DNA from: Cycas panzhihuaensis
Taxonomy: Eukaryota > Cycadophyta
Assembly: GCA_023213395.1 (NCBI GenBank)
Contig: CM041465.1
Location: 121,527,741-121,591,740 of the forward strand
Length of the DNA stretch: 64,000 nt
Reading direction: 5' to 3'
The first letter of the stretch is position 1, and each line of letters begins with the position of its first letter. A model generated the notes under the pieces. It was not told the DNA's origin, did not search any database, and worked only from the letters and a program-made list of their open reading frames with translations. The position numbers and the translations under genes are program-made. Shown here piece after piece: positions 54,577 to 64,000 of this stretch.

Positions 54577-55935
54577 GTATTAAGCAACATCTTTCTCAGG
54601 ATATTTATATAAAATTTTAGAAAACCTCTGGGTGTTGCATTTTAAATTGTTTTCTATTTAACTGAATACAAAGTAGCTTATTGATTTAGCCTCATTGAGT
54701 GTATGCTGCATTTTTTCTTAGCATTGCACTAAAAGGAAATGTATATAGTACATAAATGTAATGCAATAGAGCACCATCATAGATTTGTTTAGATAACAAG
54801 GTTACAACTAAGGTCAACTGGGTCTTAGACTATTCTATTTATCAATGGACAATCATAAGGTTTGAAAGCTATCATTCTGATCCTTGTGATGGTTTCTTTC
54901 AATGTTTAGTCATTATTCCTAGATTTTGCTCACTGTCTTCTGGTGGATGCTAACTTAGTTCAAATATTCATCGCTTTTATTGTCTTCCCATGGGTAATCC
55001 AAGGTTTGTTCCTTTTCTATATGATTATATAGCTCAAAAGTTTCCAATCATGGCCAGAGGATCCTTTATTCAATGAGTCAGCTACTCTTTTGCAACATGC
55101 ATTATATGAATAGACTATCTAGTCCTTAGTTTCAACTCCTTGCATATGCTTTTGCTTGTGTTTCTTTTTGCCTATTGTTATGACTTAGTCACAACAATGC
55201 TTTCCCTTGTAGAAATTCATTATCTTGGCTCACAAGATTGAAATACCAGTAGAGAATTATATCATTATATTTACCTTATAGACCCTTCTTAACATATTTG
55301 ACATATCTAAACAAAAAGTTTGAATCTTATAGTCTATCACAATTAGGTATCTTCTCAAATTGTAAGCAATCATACTTTCTCCCTTTTGTTTTTTGCATGC
55401 ATGCAGTTTTTCCACCTAAAATTTTTTGGTTTGAATAGGAATGAACGATTGAGGAAGCCCTTAAAAAGAGCCATAACAACATTTGCACCTTCTTGGATAT
55501 CTTCGCTTTGGCAACCTAGGGTGGGTTGGTGGGTGAAAATTGAAATATTCCATTCTCCACCTTCCCTTCACTATGCATAATAAAACTATGGGATGTGCCT
55601 TCCCTTCGCTACACTCAAGAAAGGGTTAGCCTATGTTGTTTACGAAATTTCGTTCTTTGGGAGTTATAGCATTCTTGAATTCCAAAGTAGAGATCCAATT
55701 ACAATGCCCTTGGCCTTGTTAGCTATTTCTTTAATCAACAAATGATAATATGAAAAATTATTATTTTTGACAAAATTGTTGAAGGTGGATAACAACATCT
55801 TGGTGCGAGAACAAAAGGGGTTATGTTACCACTGTATGAATAAATAGTGTCAAACCATGAATTCAATTGTCTTAATTAAGTTTTATGGTCGATTATTTGT
55901 TTTTTGAATTCTATTTTTGATGATATGTCTAATTT

Positions 55936-55987
<52 letters not shown>

Positions 55988-56295
55988 TAGATAGATAGAT
56001 AGATAGATATAGATATATGGATATATATACAAGAATTGTAATTCTATCATTTTATGCTTTTTGCTAAAATTTTAGACTTGTCACTTTCAATACCATATTA
56101 TAGTAGAAAGTTGTGACTTTTTCCAGTTTTAGTCCAACCTCAGTTTGTTATATTCAACAAATTGAACTCACTCAAGCCTGAATAATGGAAACAAGATAGG
56201 TTATTGCATCATTGTAGATATTTTTGCAAAGTAATACATTAAAGAATGGGATATGTGACAAGGGTATGTGCTGTCTTAACCTTTCTTATCTTTGG
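54577..56295 (+). other. Putative intron downstream of the LKR/SDH exon
   Basis: AT-rich with no recognised exon. Contains a copy (55720-55800) of a short repeat also at 33150-33230, a compound AT/GATA microsatellite (55939-56010), and an unrecognised short frame at 55386-55580. Confidence 0.55.
55939..56010. repeat. Compound (AT)n-(GATA)n microsatellite
   Basis: About 23 AT units followed by about six GATA units and degenerate ATAT. Confidence 0.9.
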
Positions 56296-57183
56296 TTATC
56301 TTTAATCGAAATAAGGATGGGTCATATCGTATGTGCACAGACTATTGAGATCTCAACAAGCTCACCATATAGAATAGGTACCTGATTTCCCGAATCAATG
56401 ATCTACTCGATGAACTACATGGAGCTCAATACTTTTCTAAAATAGATTTATGCTCAGGGTACTACCAAATCTGCATAAGGTCAGAAGACGTATACAAGAT
56501 AACTTTTTGAACCCACGAAGGCTTATTTGAATTCTGTGTCATGCCATTTGAGTCGATTAACACATTAGCCACATTTTAGAACACCATGAACACAATACTA
56601 AAACCTTTCCTATGCAAATTTGTGTTGGTATTCTTTGATGACATTCTAATTTATAGAAAAGCATGGGGGATCATTTAGAGCATCATAAGGTGGTACTACA
56701 AGTGCTAAAAAATAATCAATTTTTTGCAAATAGGGCCAAATGTACTTTTGAGCAAGAAGAACTTGAATATCTTGGGTACATTATCACATAGGAGGTTGTC
56801 AAGATAGACCCCAAGAAGGCCTAAGCAATTATAGATTGGTTCACACCAAAGAATGTAATTGGCATTAGAAGCTTCTTAGGCGTTGCAAGTTTTCTACGGC
56901 ATTTCATTAAAGGATATGCCAACATCACAACACCATTAATTGATCTAACTGAAAAAGAGGGATTCACATGAAGAAAACCAGCCAAAGCAATAATTCAAGG
57001 ACTAAAAACAACAATGGTGACAACCCTAGTTATTGCAACACTAGATTTTAACTGACCATTCATTCTAGAATGCGATACACCAAGAGTAGGGCTAGGAGTT
57101 GTGCTTCTCCAAAACGAACAACCATTAGCATATGAAAGTCACAAGCTCAATTCAAGACCATGACTAAAGCCTATTTACTGATA
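56296..57183 (+). pseudogene. Chromovirus fragment M: RT and RNase H start
   Basis: Reads DGSYRMCTDY, DLNKLTI, NRYLISRINDLLDELHGAQY, FSKIDLCSGYYQICI, catalytic FFDDILIYRKAW (56631-56666), LEYLGYIIT, and IRSFLGVASFLRHFIKGYAN. RNase H begins FILECDTPRVGLGVVLLQN and AYESHKLNSRP, ending near LKPIY. Same type as D RT, with stops at many Arg, Gln or Trp positions and a small frame change near 56665. No LTR, gag or integrase is attached. It is a truncated relic inside the putative intron. Confidence 0.88.
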
Positions 57184-57260
57184 TAATTAATGATTCTTGC
57201 ATTGATTCCTTGATGTATTTTGCAAATACATTGTAAATATTAGTCATTTTAATAACACAA
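57184..57260. other. Short spacer between M and L
   Basis: AT-rich; nothing recognised. Confidence 0.4.
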
Positions 57261-57621
57261 TGTTATAAAGTGCAAATATATTTAAGTTATAACTTATAGT
57301 TGTATTGTAAGTTCTAGTTTGAGGGGTCAAATGCCCACTTTCTTTATTGTAACCCTCTCATGCATGTGTGCCACTTGTCCACCTTGTACGACCTTTGTAT
57401 TGACTATATATTGAGGCTGTCTCTTTGCAATTGTATATACATTCTTGGAGAGGTTGCATACTATGTAAGCTGTGTTTTTGCTATTGAAGAGTTGTTTTAG
57501 GGTTTGAACCTAATTTCTGCCCTATCAATTTCTTGTGCTTTGATCTTGCTTATGTGATTGTGATTATCAATTTTTAGTGATTTAAATCCTAGTAGAGAGA
57601 ATAGTAAATTTATTTTCTCTA
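57261..57621 (+). repeat. Copia L putative 5' LTR
   Basis: Starts TGTTATAAAGTGCAAATATA. Ends near TTTTCTCTA, where a damaged iMet primer site (GTATCAGAG, 57623-57631) follows. There is no second copy in the window, so the edges rest on the start motif and primer site. Confidence 0.6.
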
Positions 57622-59012
57622 AGTATCAGAGTAGGTTGTTTTTAATATTTAATAGTGAGTTTTTATCACATTTTACTCACTATTTTCTACAAAATTCCAT
57701 CATTGACCAAGGGTTGAATATTATCATTGTCCTGCTACTCATTCTTCTCCCAAATTGTGACCCATTCAATGCAGGATAGTTTATTCGAAGGGTACAACTA
57801 TTACAGCTACTATATATTGGCCGTGCAGCTAATTTTGTTTGTGGCGGCTTATTTTTTCACAAAAAATCCATCCACTCTCATATGGCACCCTCTGAATATC
57901 ATCTCAACATTAATTCATCATCGTTTGTAGGCTTCTTCAATCAAATCAAATTAATTTTGGTGAAATTTGGCTCACATTGGTCGTGCACCTCTTTTTTCAA
58001 TCGATTGATTGTGCATTGCCTATGGCTGACAAAACCCTGTGACATGACCACTTGAAACAATCCTCTTCTTGAGTACTTCTTAGATCCAGAGTCAGTTTTC
58101 TATTCCAGTGCTTCAACAATGAAAAATCAATTATCAAAGCGTCAAAAGGTTGCCTATGTTATGTCACCCAATTTGGATTTTTTTTATTTTTCAGTAGTTT
58201 TAAAAATTTATTTTATACACTTTAGAATATTCCTAGAATATTCTCCTTTTAATATTTGCTTTTCCTAAAGTTACTTTACTTTTTTGTTTTAACCCTTTTT
58301 CAAGCTCATTTTAATGTTTTTTCCAATTTTTTTTAGCTTTTTTTTATTTTGCCCTTTTTCTATAAAAAATATATTTTCAGCTTAAAAATTACAAAAATTT
58401 AACATTATTTTAAGTAGCTTTTAGCTTTTTTTAAGGCTTTATTTAATGTTTTTTTTTTCTTTTTTAAAAAATGAAATAAGCAAAATAATTAATAAAATAA
58501 TATATTTTTAAACTTGAAACATTATAAAGATAAGTCCCAAATTAAATTTGAGACCATAACGGTCCTGCAAGGGGAATAGTTAGGGCCCGTGAAGTTAATC
58601 ACTCCGGGACACACACGTGTACTTCCTTGAACTCTGTGGATTGTAGGGAGAGGCATGTGCTATCAAGTGTATTGAGTGACAAGTTGAGGTGTAAATCCAT
58701 AAGCTTGGAGTTTGAAGACCAGGCTAGATCTGGAGAGGGTGAGTGCCTTGGTTGTAAGTGCGCCCTTAGACAAGGACTTGATCATTAGGCCATAAATCTA
58801 GTGCGAGCGGATCCACAGTGCCAGGGGGGTAATAGAGCCTTCTAGTTCTCACATACCTTCGGATATATAGAGCCCCTAAACTTCCACCTGTGAGCAGGTA
58901 TGCCATCAGACAGGATCGTTTAAACTACCAAGGGCTTGTAAACAAGGAGACACTCAGATTTTAGATCCTAGATTAGTAACCCTTTTAGGTAGATAGGACA
59001 CTTATTTGAGAC
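57622..59012 (+). other. Copia L leader
   Basis: 1.4 kb without a recognised gene. A T-rich low-complexity stretch lies at 58170-58480, and more balanced sequence with short G-rich runs (58560-58990) precedes gag. Another long copia leader, as in element A. Confidence 0.55.
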
Positions 59013-60050
59013 ATGATGGCACTTCAAATGGTTGTAGCAAACACTATTAAATTGTCTGACAGTGACAATTTCTTGGCTTGGAAGAAATAAATCAAGAACA
59101 TACTAATAATGAATAAACTTTGGACTTATGTTTCTAGTGCCACTCCTAGACTTGAACCTACAGAAGCTCCTAATGATCCTACCATTTCTATTCCACCTAA
59201 TCCTATTGTTGTTGCTACCTTTAATGAAAATGATGAAGTCACACTCTCCTTTTTGTATCTTTTTTTGTGAAGAAAATGTTGATCAAAACATTAAAATTGC
59301 CACCATCATCTCTGATCAAGCTTGGAACATTATTTGTGCTCTGTATGAAAGGAAAGACAACGCCAGAGCGGTCATGCTTAAAGCACAACTATACTCCACT
59401 TCTTTTGTTGATTCAGTTGTAGCTCATTTGATTTAAATGAAAGCCTTGAGGAAGCAGTTGAACATTCTTGGCCAACCACCTAATGATCGTGACTTGATAT
59501 CCTGCATTGTGAACATATTGGCCAGTTGGATACAACTCCCTTATTTCCAATTTGTCCCATTCGAATTGTCTTTTCTACATTGGACTTTTAACACTTTTGA
59601 GGGGCTTTTGCTAAAATAGAAATGCATTTTGAATAGACTTGGAGATTTAGGCGCCTCTTCATCAACTCTTGCCTTAGTTGCACAACAGAGAGGGAGATAA
59701 CTTTGCCAAAATTTCAACCAATAGTTTGGTTCCATGAATTTGAACCAACACCAACAACATCAACAACGTTCAAATCAAGTTGTTTGTCACTATTGTGGAA
59801 AACTAGGTCACATTGCTTCAAATAGCAGGAAAAAGAGAGCCAACCTGCAACAACAACAACACCAGAATTACCCCACAAATCGAGGCAATCCCAACCATGG
59901 ATGTGGTAATTTTGAAAGAGCTAGAAGACCAAATTAGAATGCCCAACACACCAATTAGGGCAATGTGAGGTATCAAAATCGCAACTAGTGAAGAAATCAA
60001 AATCAAGGAGGCCATATGGCTGACTCTCAAAACTTGTTCTTTCTTGTTTT
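59013..60050 (+). pseudogene. Copia L gag
   Basis: The ATG at 59013 gives MMALQMVVANTIKLSDSDNF, LAWKK, LIMNKLWTYVSS, ENVDQNIKIATIISDQAWNI, ICALYERKDNARAVM, FNTFEGLLLK. It is homologous to gag of element A (MATQMLNANTIKL, LYERKDDAR, FNELERLLL). The zinc knuckle CHYCGKLGHIASNS (59781-59822) has Ser for the last Cys. Gln/Asn-rich sequence flanks the knuckle, as in A. Several stops, and frame changes near 59270 and 59730. Confidence 0.85.
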
Positions 60051-60135
60051 TATAACCCATAATTCTAATAAATTATGGTTGATTGATTTTAGAGCCTCTT
60101 GACACATGACCAATTTTGAAGAATTGCTTACAGAT
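60051..60135 (+). pseudogene. Copia L protease start, truncated
   Basis: Reads KLWLIDFRAS, a stop, then HMTNFEELL: the copia protease site (DSGAS-HMT in A) with both Ser and Gly changed. No integrase or RT follows. The element is cut off before the minus-strand element H. Confidence 0.75.
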
Positions 60136-60239
60136 ACAAGGTCAGCTCAAGATCAATCTATAACAAATCCAACAAGTGCTCTCACTCGTTCCAAATTTAA
60201 AAAAATTTTACTCTAACTCTTCCCCCCCAAATTTTTGAA
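60136..60239. other. Junction between L and H
   Basis: Ends in a C-run (60223-60230) that on the minus strand resembles a polypurine tract, but no LTR of H could be defined. Confidence 0.4.
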
Positions 60240-62300
60240 CTAAATCCACCAAGCCTCCTCTCTTTCCTTGCATTGTTTATTCATTGATTGCCATACATAT
60301 ACCAGATTTGGCCGCACAATAGTAGGTGGCACTCGTACCCCTTGAGATCGACAGTGATCAAATAAAATGCTGACATCACGTAGGGCGTTCGACTGTGCTA
60401 AGGTGGGTTTCTCTCCATATTGAAAATGCTTAATTTCTTCCATAAGTTCATTGTCGATTTGTTCAGCCATGCGTAAATCTTAACGCAATCGATACATTTT
60501 ACTCCAAAATTTGTTAGCATCTATGGCTTCCTCCTATTTCTCCAGAATCCAAGCTCCCAACTTATATATGATCTCATGCAACCTAGGGGGGACATTTTGT
60601 TTAAAGCTTGCTTTGAATACTTGCATCTGGTGATTCACAACATTTGTATCCTTCACCCAATCCATAATAAATTTCTGTAAAAAGTTTAAAGGTGTCTCAG
60701 TGGTGGCTAATTTCTCCTCTAGTTTTTATATCCTGTGCATGTCTGACAGAGGTCTCCTGAACTGCTCCAGTTCGGTTACCAATTGTTGAGTAAACTTTTC
60801 TAAGAAGGATGTCTTCCATTATGAGATATCTTGGGGATCGTAAGACACTGGTCCAAGCCTTCTTCCAAAATGTCTTCAGAAGGGTCAAAATCAATTTTTG
60901 TTGGTTGATTGTTTATTGTCTTCAAAATTTCCTGTCGCCTCTTCGCTATAGCCAACTTCCTCTCTTTTGACCTTCTTCCTCAATGCATTTCAGTACTGGT
61001 GGTGTGGTTGTCTATGGCCATTCTATAGGTCTATCGACTTCTTCGTCTCCAGTGGTAAGATCTTCTTCCAATTTTTGTTTCCCTATTTTAATTTTTGCCT
61101 TCTTCTGTCTCTTTATTTCCTCATCTTTTTTCTTTTGGTCTCAAACCTGCACCCTGGTCCCAGTTCATGAGGTCACCTCTTGTCGCAGTTTCTTATCTTC
61201 TTCTTCTTCTTCTTCTTCTTCTTCTTCTTCTTCTATTGGAAATGGTTGTGGATTTTTGGACTACCACTACCGTTGAATTCAAGTCTTTGTCTGCTCATGC
61301 AATCTAGCCAATGGCATTGAACCACACCCTTGTTCCTTATTAAACATTTTAGTCCATTTTGCTAACATGAATTGTCCTTCATCAACCATCGAAAGTTTAA
61401 TACCTGGACATTGAGAGAATAATAACCCTTGAAGCAAGGTTGGGCAAAAGAACATGACGGACTACGTTGTATTCCTTACACTCTCCAGATTTAAAAAAAT
61501 TCTATTAGAAACAAATTTACCCCAATTAAACTTTTGTCCTTTTGTAACCTTTATCAACAAGGAATGCAAGTGACTTGGAATAAATAGGATTTTTTGGCAT
61601 AATATAACTCTAGTAAATAAAAAATTAGCAACCCATCATATTTCATCAGAAGAAATTCTTGTAATCTGTATTCCCGAACTGGAGACATCAGACTCCTTTG
61701 CTCCAATATGACATGCCGCTTGTTTCCTAGAAATCTGTTTATCCTGGGGGATATCTGGTCCTTCATTTGGTTGGTAGTCCAATTAGCCGTGCAATTACTT
61801 TGGCCGAACAATCAATTGGGGAAGGTTGTTGAGCTATCATTGTAGTTACAACTGTCAAAAAATTAAAAACAAGTGGAAGAACACCCACCTAAATATATTA
61901 TCCAAATCCTACAACTATTAAGTTCTTCTTCTGGGGATCCTCTAGTGGCATTTTCAACCAATTCTTGCAAATTTGTTCATCATCTGATTCGCAAAATCCC
62001 ACTGTAAGTTGCTGCAGTTCACTGGTTTTCCATTACTTTCTTTGTATTTTGTTTAATGTGTCGCACTTGTCTCTTGTCACATCTTGGTCGTCGTAAAGAT
62101 AATTGCCAAAATTTCAATCACATCATATTAAGTAATTGCTTTTAACCGTTTGATCATAGCTACTGATCTACTTCGAACAATACAACCAAGGTGATCGTCG
62201 ATGATCACAATCTTCTTGAATATTGGTCCCTTTCATAAGCTATCCTTGAAATGATTAAAATGTTTATTGTCCTCATGATATGCATCTCTGTTTTTTTTTT
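60240..62300 (-). pseudogene. Element H ORF3 region (unknown function)
   Basis: Minus-strand open segments at 61554-61811, 60697-60894 and 60240-60470, with others between. A block SQCPGIKLSMVDEGQFML then AKWTKMF (61350-61416) aligns with YQCPGIQPPQSPIHSHEPLM and KRWVNAF in element B ORF3. A run of about 12 Glu, encoded by the (TTC)n repeat, heads a strongly charged, probably helical stretch (61000-61240), as at the end of ORF3 in B. Near the 3' end the segment MAEQIDNELMEEIKHFQYGE is open. Stops and frame changes throughout. Family not recognised. Confidence 0.55.
61194..61234. repeat. (TTC)n microsatellite
   Basis: About 13 units of TTC; on the minus strand it encodes the Glu run of the H ORF3 region. 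Confidence 0.92.
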
Positions 62301-62479
62301 TTTTTTTTAACCTTGCTATATATGGCTTCAACTGACTTCCGTTGATTGCCTTTTGTAACTAGGTTCTGTTAAGCTATCTGAGCTGGATTACTCCATTTCT
62401 CCTAATATAACTTACCTCATATGGTCCTAACCATTGTAGTTCATTTTTATAGGTTTAATTTGGAATTTTTTGTCGTACA
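62301..62479. other. Element H spacer after integrase
   Basis: Follows a T19 run at 62291-62309. A faint minus-strand integrase end (LNGSQLKPYI-like, about 62310-62350) may be present; otherwise nothing recognised. Confidence 0.45.
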
Positions 62480-63560
62480 TTAGTACCGAGTCTTCTTCCT
62501 TAAATTATGGTGTTCGCAAGTGCCGATCATGCCACACTTTTTTCCTTTTCTTCTCTGCTTTTAATTCTCATAAGGCTCTCGCTCTTCACTCATCAAGCTT
62601 TAACAGTTCCACGATCCTTTGGTCTTGAGAATCTTACTTCTGCATTCGTAGTTGAACTATTACCCTCAAACTTTCAACCTAAAATTCTAGTGAAGTATAG
62701 CTTCAAGACCATATAGTAGCTAAAACAGAGTCTATTTATGAAGTCTTTTGATTGCCATTTTGTCTACCCAAAGGACAGAATGCAAACGTTCCATCTAATC
62801 GGTCCTTCTTTCACTCAAATTTTAGATAAAGCCAACTTTAAAATTTTGTTAGTACTTTCTACTTGACCGTTAGCCCTAGGATAATAAGAAGAGGATTGAT
62901 AGTGTTGGATCATAAATTCATTCGTAAGATGTTTTATACTATTATTCAAGAAACTACCACCCTGATTTGACACAATTTCTAAGGGGCAACCAAAACGAAC
63001 AACAATTGTTTCATATGAAAACCTAGTTGTACTCCTAGCGTTGCAAGTTCTCATTGGTCGTGCTTCTGTCCATTTGGTTAAGAAGTCTGTGGCTACTAGA
63101 ATATACCGTGCATTGCTTTGTGTAGTCGAGGGACTAATAGGTCCTATAAAGTCTAATCTCCATTTTTCAAATGGAGCCCAAGCTAGGATCAGATGTAGGG
63201 GCATGAAGTCATGTTTCCCTAGCTTCCCACGCACTGGTAGACGTCATAGCTCCAAACCCATTTCTTGGTATCTTTGAATAGTGTTGGCTACCATAATCCT
63301 ACAAGCAAAATCTTCCATGTTGTTGATTCGGCACTCTAATGTGTTGTTGCCACCCCTTCGTGGGTTTCTCGCATTACTACTTCCACCTCATGCTCTAATA
63401 TGCATCTTCGCAATACTCGGTCTGGTCTATGTTTATACAACATTCCCTCCACCAATTGAAATAGAAAAGTTTTCTGAATGAAGCTTTATCTTTATATTTG
63501 TTCTAGTCCCATTGGTGTACGACCTATAGCAAGATGTTCTGCAATCTCTTCGTACCATTT
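62480..63560 (-). pseudogene. Element H integrase
   Basis: Minus strand: LVEGMLYKHRPDRVLRRCIL and THEGVATTH (zinc region, right). Core: FEKWRLDFIGPISPSTTQSN (first Asp), ILVATDFLTKWTEARP, CPLEIVSNQGGSFLNNSIKH (second Asp changed to Asn), SSSYYPRANGQVESTNKILK with the catalytic Glu, ending near 62815. Traces of the C-terminal tail follow to about 62480. The core is open for 139 codons (62815-63234). Confidence 0.9.
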
Positions 63561-63571
63561 TGTGGTGCTGC

Positions 63572-64000
63572 TTAGACAGAAAATAGTTCAGTGTCTAGAA
63601 AATCATCGTATATTCCCATAATAGGTTCCCTGTTTACTTCTCTTGACAATAAATTAGGAATTGTATACTTCTCCTCTTTCTTTACAATGATTTTAAAGTT
63701 GAATTCTTGGAACAACATTAACCATCTGCTGATCCTTCCTTGCAAAATTGGCTTATTTACCAAATATTGAGGAGCTTGGTGATCTACAAAGAAAATAAAT
63801 GGATTATCCAACAAATAATGCCTAAATTTCTGTAAGGCATAAACCATGCCTAAGCCTTCTCACTCCGTAAATGAGTAATTCCACTCCGCATGACCCAATT
63901 TCCAACTAGCAAAATAGATAGGAAGATCTATATCGTTGTCTCTAGGTTGGACCAATACATACCTAATGGTGTGCAATGAGGCATTAACATGCACATGAAA
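63572..64000 (-). pseudogene. Element H RNase H, partial at window edge
   Basis: Minus strand: HVHVNASLHTIRYVLVQPRD (start at the window edge), IYFASWKLGHAEWNYSF, a stop, then GMVYALQKFRHYLLDNPFIF, FVDHQAPQYLVNKPILQG, RWLMLFQEFNFKIIVKK, LLSREVNREPIMGIYDDF, LDTELFSV. Same order as B and G. RT lies outside the window. Confidence 0.9.

Larger units (their letters stand above)
60240..64000 (-). mobile_element. Gypsy element H (Tat/Athila-like), minus strand, enters from the right
   Basis: RNase H (63572-64000), integrase (62480-63560) and an ORF3 region (60240-62300) on the minus strand, in the same order as B and G. The RT side lies beyond the window. No LTR found. Confidence 0.85.

Noticed and set aside
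60223-60239. Polypurine tract and 3' LTR of element H
   Set aside because: The C-run is suggestive, but the sequence to its left reads as copia L protease and no LTR pair exists to confirm it.
54577-64000. Next LKR/SDH exon downstream
   Set aside because: I looked for the expected continuation of GID (a HMMAM-type start after an AG) and did not find it.

Overview
The window is repeat-dominated plant nuclear DNA. Nearly all recognisable coding sequence belongs to LTR retrotransposons (Ty1/copia and Ty3/gypsy) in various stages of decay, many of them inserted inside one another. There are no bacterial-style operons, no rRNA, and no tRNA gene or CRISPR array that I could see. The only host-gene sequence I recognise is one 118-nt exon at 54459-54576 (+), with good splice sites. 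It encodes part of the saccharopine dehydrogenase half of plant LKR/SDH, a lysine catabolism enzyme. An isolated exon in tens of kb of nested elements suggests a seed plant with a very large genome and very long introns, such as a gymnosperm. That placement is inference.

Layout, left to right. (1) 1-8171: an old copia element I (+) split by a younger copia element A (-, 212-7842), with loss of A's outer 5' LTR and some of I. (2) 9240-31710: remains of a Tat/Athila-like gypsy element G (-). G is split by related gypsy element B (+, 11388-29655). B is split by copia C (+, about 18000-25730). C is split by a short gypsy derivative K (+, 22233-25126, perfect 5-bp TSD). (3) 31711-36288: two LTRs of one family facing each other, then a decayed chromovirus fragment N (+). 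(4) 36294-53815: chromovirus E (-, perfect TSD). E holds chromovirus D (+, 41330-52502), and D holds a Tat-like derivative F (-, 41945-47507, perfect TSD). (5) 53821-57183: putative intron, the LKR/SDH exon, intron, and a gypsy RT fragment M (+). (6) 57261-60135: 5' half of copia L (+). (7) 60190-64000: Tat-like gypsy H (-), running off the window.

The parts explain each other. K and F are internally deleted relatives of the D-type and B-type elements: each keeps gag and protease, lacks RT, RNase H and the integrase core, and rejoins at the integrase tail. They would need proteins from full-length relatives to move. B, G and H share an extra region between integrase and the 3' LTR (called ORF3 here). 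B and G also share a second gag-like domain between protease and RT. Both look like lineage traits rather than accidents and are the most unusual coding content in the window.

Almost every coding entry is a pseudogene. A and D decayed mostly through stop codons in an otherwise open frame. K carries the longest uninterrupted reading frame (491 codons).
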